From Gammaproteobacteria bacterium RIFCSPHIGHO2_12_FULL_39_24 (GTDB lineage Bacteria; Pseudomonadota; Gammaproteobacteria; Coxiellales; Coxiellaceae), in contig MGXZ01000002.1 in assembly GCA_001802455.1 (NCBI GenBank), forward strand, positions 44,089 to 108,088: 64,000 bases of DNA, read 5' to 3'. Within the stretch, counting starts at the first letter, position 1. Each line of letters begins with the position of its first letter. Positions 50,537-57,318 of this stretch are shown here, piece after piece. The translations under genes and the position numbers were made by a program. A model generated the notes under the pieces. The model saw only the letters and a program-made list of their open reading frames with translations, ran no database searches and was not told the DNA's origin.

Positions 50537-51510
50537 GCTAACCTTACGCGCGGGTCAACCAATGTGTAAGTCACATCCGTTATGATCAGTCCTGCAATAT
50601 AAAAAAGCGTCCCCAAAAAAACCATCACGCGCACAATATCAAAATCTTGTTGTGCAATGGCATCAATGGTGTAACTGCCCAAACCCGGAATACCAAAAAA
50701 AGATTCCATGATTAAACTGCCCATAAATAACGTAGGAATAATCACAACAACACCCGTTACAATAGGGATCAATGCATTTTTTAAAACATGTTTGAATAAC
50801 ACGCTTAATTCGGACAATCCTTTGGCACGCGCGGTGCGAACATAATCTTTGTTAATTTCTTCGAGAAAAATAGTGCGATACCAGCGAGTGCCTGCACCAA
50901 TACCGCTGATCATGCCAACTAAAACCGGTAATACTAAAAATTTTATGGCATCAATTCCGCCGTGATATCCAGAAATGGGAGCGAGATTTAATAATTTTCC
51001 CAGCAAAAATTGTCCGAGAATAATATAAAATAATCCTGACACCGACATCATGATTACGCAGATGCCCATTGAAAAATAATCAAAAAAAGTGCCGCGAAAT
51101 AAGGCAATTAATAATGCATACGTAATGTTGATAGCAAGTCCGACCAGCAAAGTGGGAATGGCCAATGCCAGACTGGGCCACATGCGTTCATCAATATCAC
51201 GGCTAATATCGCGCCCTTGATCAGATTGTCCGAACTGAAAAGTAAATAATTCAAGTGATTTAGTAAAAAATAAAGTGTCCGTGATTTTTTTTATTCCGAT
51301 TTGCGTGTGGTTGAGAAAAAGGGGTTTGTCATAACCTTCTTTTGCTTTCCATTGTTGGATGGCTTCGGGTGTCACCTGTTTTTGTCCGAGATGCATGCGT
51401 GCAATATCATCGGGTGAATTCACTATAAAAAATAATGCAAAAGTAATGATATTGACACCAATTAATATCGGAATTGCGTAAATAATACGACGGAGAAGAT
51501 AGGCGAACAT
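50533..51510 (-). CDS. Opp/Dpp-type ABC transporter permease (B subunit)
   Basis: A 325-residue permease with six helices. The N-terminus LLRRIIYAIPILIGVNIITF is the classic OppB/DppB start. The EAA loop reads VRTARAKGLSELSVLFKHVLKNA, and the end TLVDPRVRLA is typical. AGGA precedes the ATG at 51510. It is transcribed together with the C permease, 22 bp away. The binding protein gene lies 1.2 kb upstream on the same strand, but two plus-strand genes for small exported proteins sit between, so permeases and binding protein probably need separate promoters. Confidence 0.92.
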   Translation of the reverse strand: MFAYLLRRIIYAIPILIGVNIITFALFFIVNSPDDIARMHLGQKQVTPEAIQQWKAKEGYDKPLFLNHTQIGIKKITDTLFFTKSLELFTFQFGQSDQGRDISRDIDERMWPSLALAIPTLLVGLAINITYALLIALFRGTFFDYFSMGICVIMMSVSGLFYIILGQFLLGKLLNLAPISGYHGGIDAIKFLVLPVLVGMISGIGAGTRWYRTIFLEEINKDYVRTARAKGLSELSVLFKHVLKNALIPIVTGVVVIIPTLFMGSLIMESFFGIPGLGSYTIDAIAQQDFDIVRVMVFLGTLFYIAGLIITDVTYTLVDPRVRLA

Positions 51511-51660
51511 AACAATCCTGTTGTCATAAAATAATGTATCACCTTGTTATTCAATTGAAATTTTAGCGGGTTTTTCGTGATTTTGCACATAATAGATTTT
51601 TTTGTTGTTGAGTGAGAAATTTTAATTGTTATGTACTATACCTTCCAATGTAAGTTCACC

Positions 51661-51771
51661 CTTTTAATTTATTTTTTTGTAAACAGTGAGGTTTATATGA
51701 AAAAGTTAGTAAAAACAGTGAGTGCGTTGGCGGTGGTGATGAGTTTGTGTTTTGCTTCGTCGATGTTGGCA
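51661..51771 (+). repeat. Duplicated leader and signal-peptide segment, copy 1
   Basis: This 111-bp stretch and 52191-52302 are near-identical from CTTTTAATTT through the ribosome binding site (CAGTGAGG) to the signal peptide cleavage site, with only a few substitutions and a one-base indel before the ATG. The sequences diverge abruptly after the codon for the signal peptide's last Ala. Confidence 0.85.
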
Positions 51772-52197
51772 GCCCCAGTGGTGCCTTACTTGTACGTCTA
51801 TTCTGTCGTTGGCGGTACTCCTTTCGGACAAGCTCAGGCTACATTGGTTGAAGCGGTTGCGGGTGCGGACAGCACCGTCGGTTTGCCTAAAGGTAGCTTA
51901 CCTCAAACAATAGGTCCAACTGATTCGAGTCCATTAATTGTGCAGAATGGGACGCAAAGTGGCGCAGTATCTGCAACATTGACATACAACTTGGTTGTTG
52001 GTCCCAATAAATCAACTTGCACAGTAAACGTTAGTACATCTGATGTTGGAGATAAAACAAAAAATGATGCAAAAGCAACAGTAACGGGTGACAGCGGCGA
52101 TAATGGTTTGTGCACCTCTTTCTTGGTTCCTGTTTATTCATTCAACCCACAAGATGGTGATCAAGTTATTACGTTAAATTGGAAATCAAGCTTTTAA
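51697..52197 (+). CDS. Small exported protein 1 of a leader-sharing pair
   Basis: From ATG 51697 (GTGAGG seven bases upstream), 166 residues. A signal peptide MKKLVKTVSALAVVMSLC... ends at MLAAP. The mature part of about 140 residues is Thr/Ser/Val/Gly rich and beta-like, with two cysteines (STCTVNV and GLCTSF) that could form one disulfide. I do not recognise a family. The gene is followed within 31 bp by a second gene whose leader and signal peptide are almost the same but whose mature part is not. Both lie on the plus strand, inside an Opp-type transporter locus on the minus strand. Confidence 0.8.
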   Translation: MKKLVKTVSALAVVMSLCFASSMLAAPVVPYLYVYSVVGGTPFGQAQATLVEAVAGADSTVGLPKGSLPQTIGPTDSSPLIVQNGTQSGAVSATLTYNLVVGPNKSTCTVNVSTSDVGDKTKNDAKATVTGDSGDNGLCTSFLVPVYSFNPQDGDQVITLNWKSSF

Positions 52198-52302
52198 TTT
52201 TTTAATTCATAAACAGTGAGGTTTATTATGAAGAAGTTAGTAAAAACAGTGAGTGCGTTGGCGGTGGTGATGGGTTTGTGTTTTGCTTCGTCGGTGTTGG
52301 CA
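52191..52302 (+). repeat. Duplicated leader and signal-peptide segment, copy 2
   Basis: Second copy of the 5' segment described at 51661. It begins at the last codons of protein 1 and ends at the signal peptide cleavage site of protein 2. Differences between copies inside the signal peptide are few and conservative. Confidence 0.85.
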
Positions 52303-52689
52303 ATAAAGTCAGAGTCAGCGACAGCGAATGCAGCTTACAACTTTATTTTTAACAAAACTGCAAATGCAAACGCTGTGTATACCATAAAATTTTATTCTGG
52401 CGTAGACAGTAATACAGCGCAGATCACTTCCATTTTCGCTGAAAATGTGCAGGAAAGTTTTAGTCTTGCTCCAGCGTTGGGTGTCAAATTTGGGTATGTG
52501 GGTAGTGTGTACAGTGCTGATCATAAATCAACAACACCAGTTTTTTACTGTCTCTGGACTCAGCCAGTTGGGCAATTCCCCACAATTACTGGGTATAACG
52601 GAACATCCAATTCAGTTTGTCAAAAAAATAAACCCACTATGAATGGTGGAAATTATAGTTTTGCGGGCTATATACCACCCAGTATGTAG
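52228..52689 (+). CDS. Small exported protein 2 of a leader-sharing pair
   Basis: From ATG 52228, 153 residues with a signal peptide matching that of protein 1 in all but a handful of positions (MKKLVKTVSALAVVMGLC, cleaved near SVLA). The mature part (about 127 residues) is polar, Asn/Ser/Thr/aromatic rich, with a cysteine in VFYCLWTQ and another in SVCQKN. It does not align convincingly with protein 1's mature part by eye. An intrinsic terminator follows closely. The pair may be abundant secreted or surface proteins expressed from one message; nothing more can be said about function. Confidence 0.8.
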   Translation: MKKLVKTVSALAVVMGLCFASSVLAIKSESATANAAYNFIFNKTANANAVYTIKFYSGVDSNTAQITSIFAENVQESFSLAPALGVKFGYVGSVYSADHKSTTPVFYCLWTQPVGQFPTITGYNGTSNSVCQKNKPTMNGGNYSFAGYIPPSM

Positions 52690-52701
52690 GCTTTTTTTAT
52701 C

Positions 52702-52733
52702 AACCCCTCGCTATTTTGTGAGGGGGTTTTTAT
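52702..52733 (+). terminator. Intrinsic terminator after the small exported proteins
   Basis: AACCCCTC (52702-52709) pairs with GAGGGGGTT (52720-52728) across a 10-nt loop, followed by a T-run to 52731. It ends 13 bp or more after the stop of the second small gene and touches the stop of the convergent binding-protein gene at 52730. A-rich sequence on its other side (minus-strand reading gives T-tract at 52692-52698) means it may work both ways. Confidence 0.85.
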
Positions 52734-54712
52734 TTCCAGTATTTCTTCACTGTTGTTTTATTTTCTCGCTTCCAATACGTAACAATCAACGGAATAAAAA
52801 TCAAAATTAAAAATCCCAATAAAATCCACAGCGGCCATAAAATCGGTTTATTCCATTTTTCTTGTAATTGCGCGCGCAACATTGGATTTATTTTTTGATA
52901 TTGTAATGTGTTGTTGGCAATCGCATGCGGTTTGGTGGGCGAGACCCATTGATGCGATAAAGTAAAATCAATCGGATGAACTCCCCAAATCCACGGCGCG
53001 TCTTCTTGCACCAATGCAAGATATTCGCGGATTTTTATCAATCGTTTTTCATCAGTTGGCATATTTTTAATTTCATTAAATAAAGCATCTGCACGTGGAT
53101 CAGTATAATTCGTGGCATTTTCTCCACCGTGCTTTACTTTCCCGTTTGCAGAATAGAGTAAAAATAAAAAATTCTCAGGGTCAGGATAATCTGCTAACCA
53201 TCCCCACGAAAATATTTGCACATTACCCGTGCGCACTTTTTCTTGAAAACGATTGTATTCGGTGTGACGAATATTTAATTCAATACCTAGCTTGGCAAAT
53301 TGTTTTCGCATCCAATTTAATTGTGCTTTGTCATCGGGATTGCCAGTCGAGGTGACATCATAATTAAGTACCAACGCTTTTCCCGTCTTAGGATCAATGC
53401 CATTGGGGTATCCCGCTTCCGCTAATAATTTTTTGGCATCTTCAATGGGTTTTCGTTTCGCATTATGTCCATTCCAAAAATAAATCACTTTGTTAATATT
53501 ATTTTTTTCATATCCAAAAATGCCGGGTGGAATAGGTCCGTGTGCTGCAACGCCACGACCGTTTAAAAATAATTGAATATATTCTTCGTAATCAATGGTA
53601 ATGGAAATCGCTTGCCGTAATTTTTTGTTGTTACCACCGACCACTTCATCTAGCATATTAAAACCAATATAAAATACAGAAGGGCTAACGGTGGTTTCTA
53701 AACGAATACCTTTTTCTTGCATTGCTTTAGTTAAAATGGGATTTCCATTTTTATCTAACTGAATCGCAGAATCAAAACTATCAGCACTAATACCTGAGCG
53801 ATCATAATATCCCTGTAAAAATTTATTCCATCGCGGAATACTTTCCTTGTCGAGTGATAACACTAACTTTTCAACCTGCGGAATGCTTTCGTTGCTTACC
53901 GGATGTTTTTCACCGCGAAAATGAGGATTTTTTGCGAGCACCATTTCTTCATTCGGATTATTTTTTTCAAGCAAATAAGAACCGGTGCCGACAGGATACC
54001 AATCTACTGTGATATTTTTTTCTTTCATCGTGGGCTGTGCGTAAAATAAATCGGCTTCATATGGCATCGGTGAAAAAAATGGCATCGCTAACCAATATAA
54101 AAATTGTGGATACACGCCATGAATTTTAATGTGGTATTCATATTTGTTGATCACTGTCGCGCCAGCCAGTGGATAATCATGTAAATTAATAAAAGACTTA
54201 TGTTGATACGCATTTTGCAGTGTTTTTGCGTAATCCGAAAATCCCACAATATATTTGCTCATCACGCCAAAAATAGGCGAGTTTACTGTTGGACTGGCAA
54301 GTCGTTTTATTTGATACACATAATCTTGTGCGATTAATTCCCGTTTTGTTTTTAAAGCAGGATGTGGTTGATAATAAATACGCGGTTTAATTTTTAAATC
54401 ATAAATCGTATAAATAATTTTTCCGTTTTTTGTTACGTAGGTTACGGTTGGCATTTCGCGCAATGTCAGTGGAATTAATTGATAAGGGCGTTTTAAATAA
54501 TCATACTGCAAAGGTGGCTCATAAATTTGCGCGATGATTTGTGTTTCATCGGAAGAATAAGCACGCGCAGGATCCAGCGTTTTGGGCGCGCTTGAAAAAG
54601 CGCCATGCAACGTATTGTGGCTTGTTGATTCGTGATGCGGGTTGTTCCATTGCGCAAAGATGGTGGTGGAAAAAAATAAAATGAGTAACGCATGGCGTAG
54701 CTGTTGTATCAT
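52730..54712 (-). CDS. Opp-type periplasmic binding protein with a C-terminal membrane anchor
   Basis: A 660-residue SBP_bac_5 protein: an N-terminal signal peptide (LLILFFSTTIFAQ), PKTLDPARAYSSDETQII, the family motif region around VGTGSYLLEKNNPNEEMVLAKNPHF (positions about 237-261), and RQAISITIDYEEYI. Unlike normal OppA/DppA it is not a lipoprotein and carries a C-terminal hydrophobic helix (WPLWILLGFLILIFIPLIV) with a basic tail, which should anchor it in the inner membrane facing the periplasm. It is about 120 residues longer than OppA. Permeases on the same strand lie 1.2 kb downstream. The solute is probably a peptide, but this cannot be shown from sequence. Confidence 0.9.
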   Translation of the reverse strand: MIQQLRHALLILFFSTTIFAQWNNPHHESTSHNTLHGAFSSAPKTLDPARAYSSDETQIIAQIYEPPLQYDYLKRPYQLIPLTLREMPTVTYVTKNGKIIYTIYDLKIKPRIYYQPHPALKTKRELIAQDYVYQIKRLASPTVNSPIFGVMSKYIVGFSDYAKTLQNAYQHKSFINLHDYPLAGATVINKYEYHIKIHGVYPQFLYWLAMPFFSPMPYEADLFYAQPTMKEKNITVDWYPVGTGSYLLEKNNPNEEMVLAKNPHFRGEKHPVSNESIPQVEKLVLSLDKESIPRWNKFLQGYYDRSGISADSFDSAIQLDKNGNPILTKAMQEKGIRLETTVSPSVFYIGFNMLDEVVGGNNKKLRQAISITIDYEEYIQLFLNGRGVAAHGPIPPGIFGYEKNNINKVIYFWNGHNAKRKPIEDAKKLLAEAGYPNGIDPKTGKALVLNYDVTSTGNPDDKAQLNWMRKQFAKLGIELNIRHTEYNRFQEKVRTGNVQIFSWGWLADYPDPENFLFLLYSANGKVKHGGENATNYTDPRADALFNEIKNMPTDEKRLIKIREYLALVQEDAPWIWGVHPIDFTLSHQWVSPTKPHAIANNTLQYQKINPMLRAQLQEKWNKPILWPLWILLGFLILIFIPLIVTYWKRENKTTVKKYWK

Positions 54713-54756
54713 TTTAAAATCATATACTATGTTTTACTTTTAAGGCAAAAATATTA

Positions 54757-54775
54757 TTAGTGGGAGTGGGCGTGA
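54757..54775 (+). repeat. GTGGGA-type hexanucleotide array before the DUF1460 gene
   Basis: AGTGGGAGTGGGCGTGAGAG, two to three units directly in front of and over the likely GTG start at 54772. Earlier GTGs at 54760 and 54766 belong to the array. Confidence 0.6.
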
Positions 54776-55587
54776 GAGAAAACAATCATTCTGAAAAACT
54801 GATTCGCTTGGCGGCGTCCTTGTCAATGGTAGATATCGCCACCCGCATTGATTTTTTTAGTCGACAATTTTTGGGTTCACCGTATTTGTCAAATCCACAA
54901 GGCGAGGGTGAACATGCTGACATTGATTCGGCGCCGCTATATCGTTTTGATGGTTTTGATTGTGTCACGTATGTGAATAATATTTTAGCGTTGGCATTGT
55001 CGCATGATGAAAAATCATTTGAAAAAAAATTACTGCAATTAAATTATTATTATGCGATTCCACAATACGAAAATCGTTTTCATTTTATGAGCGTGGATTG
55101 GAACCCACAAAATCAAAAAAATAATATTGTGCGTGATGTGACGCGTGATATTCAGGATGAAAAAAATAATGCTATTGCAGAATGGGCGGAAGGCGACATT
55201 GATCGCCCTAATTGGTTTATTAAAAAAGGTCTTGCTCATTTAGCGCAAACAGTGAAAAAAGAATGGGTGCGCTTGCCTTATTTGCCACTGAAAAAATTAT
55301 TTGATGACAATAAAAATCCCCGCGCATTTTTGTTTAATCAAATTCCCGATGTGAGTATTATTGAAATTATCCGACCCAATTGGAACTTAACAGAAAAAAT
55401 CGGCACGAATTTACATGTGTCGCATGTGGGTTTTGGTATTCGTGATGCGTCGCAATCATTATTATTTCGACACGCATCGTCTGAGCAAAAAGGCGTGGTG
55501 GAGATTTTGCTGTCGGATTATTTGAAAAATTATTTAGAAAGCGAGAGCGTGCGAGGCATCAGTGTTTTTGCCATCGCAAGCATCTAG
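54772..55587 (+). CDS. DUF1460 / NlpC-P60-like amidase family protein
   Basis: A 271-residue protein of the DUF1460 family. FDGFDCVTYVNNILALAL holds the candidate catalytic Cys (F-D-C-x-T-Y) and VSHVGFGIRD the His; SPYLSNPQGEGEHADIDS is the conserved glycine-rich segment before them. DUF1460 belongs to the NlpC/P60 papain-like superfamily, some members of which cleave the L-Ala-D-Glu or MurNAc-L-Ala bond of peptidoglycan. I see no signal peptide from this start. The start is uncertain between GTGs at 54760, 54766 and 54772; GGGAG just upstream of 54772 makes the last the best. The 3' end overlaps the convergent orphan gene by 54 bp. Confidence 0.8.
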   Translation: MRENNHSEKLIRLAASLSMVDIATRIDFFSRQFLGSPYLSNPQGEGEHADIDSAPLYRFDGFDCVTYVNNILALALSHDEKSFEKKLLQLNYYYAIPQYENRFHFMSVDWNPQNQKNNIVRDVTRDIQDEKNNAIAEWAEGDIDRPNWFIKKGLAHLAQTVKKEWVRLPYLPLKKLFDDNKNPRAFLFNQIPDVSIIEIIRPNWNLTEKIGTNLHVSHVGFGIRDASQSLLFRHASSEQKGVVEILLSDYLKNYLESESVRGISVFAIASI

Positions 55588-56103
55588 TTTTTTCTGAGTT
55601 TCTGCTATTACTGTTGCATTACATAAATTCGCAGAACAAAAATGCTCTCTTAGAATTTTTTTTATTTGCGTGTGACACCCGTGTTTCTGTTGTTTCTGTG
55701 CGGGTAAAAAACGCTGCGATAAAGCGACAGCAGCATGGTCTCTGTGTGATTCTTTTAATTGGTATAGCGTGTTTAATGTTTGTCTTTGTGTTGCCATGAT
55801 TTTAATATTCTCAAGAGAAGGCTGCGATATTCCTATTTTGCAAAAATATTCCAATATTTCTATTATTATGTTACGGCACGGTATTTTTACTCCCATAAGA
55901 TAGTCCTGTGTTGCGGTTTCGATAGCAAAATAATATTCACTCTCAGATATTGATGATTCTGCAGGAGATGATAAGCATTTTTCGGAAGGTGAAGGTGGCC
56001 ACTCTACTGGTTCTTCAAACGCTTCGTCTTTTTGTGATGGAGGTTGATCTTGAATCTTGTTTAACCACAAAGTGATGTCATGTGAATTGTAATATTTACG
56101 CAT
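55534..56103 (-). CDS. Small orphan protein with Pro/Ser-rich acidic segment
   Basis: I do not recognise this 189-residue protein. GGAGA lies nine bases before the ATG at 56103. The N-terminal third has an acidic Pro/Ser-rich stretch (EEPVEWPPSPSEKC, then SSPAESSISESE), and the rest is helical and basic with several cysteines (HGCHTQIKKILREHFCSANLC). There is no signal peptide. It is close to anmK (21 bp downstream of it) on the same strand, and its end overlaps the DUF1460 gene by 54 bp. Like the other orphans here it may be lineage-specific. Confidence 0.6.
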   Translation of the reverse strand: MRKYYNSHDITLWLNKIQDQPPSQKDEAFEEPVEWPPSPSEKCLSSPAESSISESEYYFAIETATQDYLMGVKIPCRNIIIEILEYFCKIGISQPSLENIKIMATQRQTLNTLYQLKESHRDHAAVALSQRFLPAQKQQKHGCHTQIKKILREHFCSANLCNATVIAETQKKLDACDGKNTDASHALAF

Positions 56104-56124
56104 TACTTATTTTCTCCGGTGTAT

Positions 56125-57240
56125 TTATACTTGAAAGATTCCACCTAATACAGCCATTTTTGCAGCACCCGTGACACTGGATAAATTCCCCGGTTTGTTT
56201 TCCATGGTTTGTTTTGCAAGCCATGCAAAAGCGCACGCTTCAATCCATTGTGGATCAATGCCGATTTCGTGCGTTGATTTAATGTCAGCATTGGGTAAAT
56301 GCGCGTGCAAACGTTCAATTAAAAAAGTATTGTATGCGCCGCCGCCGCAGAGCCAGATGGTGGGAATGTGGGTGTGAGTGATTGCGTCTGCAATTGTTTT
56401 TACAGTTAATTCGGTTAAGGTGTTCTGAATATTTTCGGCGTGGTCGCTCCCACCCCCACTGTTCCCCAACCAATTTAAATTAAAATAATCACGTCCCGTG
56501 CTTTTTGGAAATGGTTTTTTAAAATAGGGATCATCGAGTAAGCGCGCTAACAATTCTGTATTTAATTTTCCGGAGCGTGCCCATTCCCCGTTTTTATCAA
56601 ATGGTTTATTGCAGTGTTTTTCACACCACAAATCTAATAGTGTATTTCCCGGCCCCGTATCAAAGCCGATTATTTTTTTCTCACGATTTGCCGGTAAATA
56701 CGTGATATTCGCAATGCCGCCGATATTTAAAATAATTTGATCGTATTTTTTTCTACCGAATAAAGCGGCATGAAACGCTGGCACGAGCGGCGCACCTTGT
56801 CCGCCTAACGCAATATCTTTTCTGCGAAAATCAGCAACCGTTGTAATGTTTGTGCGCGCAGCAATAATATTGGGATCACCAATTTGCATCGTAAAAGGAT
56901 GGGGTAAATGTGGATGATGATAAATGGTTTGTCCATGTGAGCCGATTGCTGCAATTGCATTTGCATTGATCTTTGCTTTTGATAATAACTTTAAAACAGC
57001 TCCTGCAAATAAATTTCCCATTTGTGTGTCAGTTTCACCTAATAATTTCAGTGAAATATTGTCGCCGCGACACAGTAAAGTTAAATTTGATTTTATTTTT
57101 TCAGGGATGGGAATGGAGATGGTTTCGATTAATGTAATGGCGTGGTCACTCCCACTTCCATTCGTTTCGAATGACACCAGTGCGGCGTCCACACCATCCA
57201 TGCTGGTGCCGGACATCAGGCCAATATAGTACAGTTGCAC
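56125..57240 (-). CDS. anmK: Anhydro-N-acetylmuramic acid kinase
   Basis: A 371-residue ASKHA-fold kinase: MQLYYIGLMSGTSMDGVDAA at the start (GTG codon), AIGSHGQTIYHHP, FRRKDIALGGQGAPLVP, NIGGIANITYLP, GFDTGPGNTLLD and WLCGGGAYN. It opens the anhydro bond of anhMurNAc and phosphorylates C6. With amgK and murU in the same window it fits the recycling route back to UDP-MurNAc (a MurNAc-6-phosphate phosphatase, MupP, would also be needed and is not seen here). Two Gly-Ser-Asp-His-Ala stretches (near residues 30 and 260) come from a repeated 17-nt motif. Confidence 0.94.
   Translation of the reverse strand: MQLYYIGLMSGTSMDGVDAALVSFETNGSGSDHAITLIETISIPIPEKIKSNLTLLCRGDNISLKLLGETDTQMGNLFAGAVLKLLSKAKINANAIAAIGSHGQTIYHHPHLPHPFTMQIGDPNIIAARTNITTVADFRRKDIALGGQGAPLVPAFHAALFGRKKYDQIILNIGGIANITYLPANREKKIIGFDTGPGNTLLDLWCEKHCNKPFDKNGEWARSGKLNTELLARLLDDPYFKKPFPKSTGRDYFNLNWLGNSGGGSDHAENIQNTLTELTVKTIADAITHTHIPTIWLCGGGAYNTFLIERLHAHLPNADIKSTHEIGIDPQWIEACAFAWLAKQTMENKPGNLSSVTGAAKMAVLGGIFQV
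56437..56453 (-). repeat. 17-nt motif inside anmK, first listed copy
   Basis: On the minus strand this reads GTGGGAGCGACCACGCC. The same motif with one change (GTGGGAGTGACCACGCC) is at 57139-57155, also inside anmK and in the same frame; both encode a Gly-Ser-Asp-His-Ala stretch. The GTGGGAG part matches the hexanucleotide arrays at other loci. Confidence 0.65.
57139..57155 (-). repeat. 17-nt motif inside anmK, second listed copy
   Basis: Counterpart of the motif at 56437, near the 5' end of anmK. It sits in the loop between strands after VSFETN, where AnmK proteins differ in sequence. Confidence 0.65.
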
Positions 57241-57318
57241 AAATTCAACGCCTTAGAGCTTGTCTTAATATTTTGATAATGTTCATCGTGTTATGATAAA
57301 ACCCAGGGTCAGTGTAAC

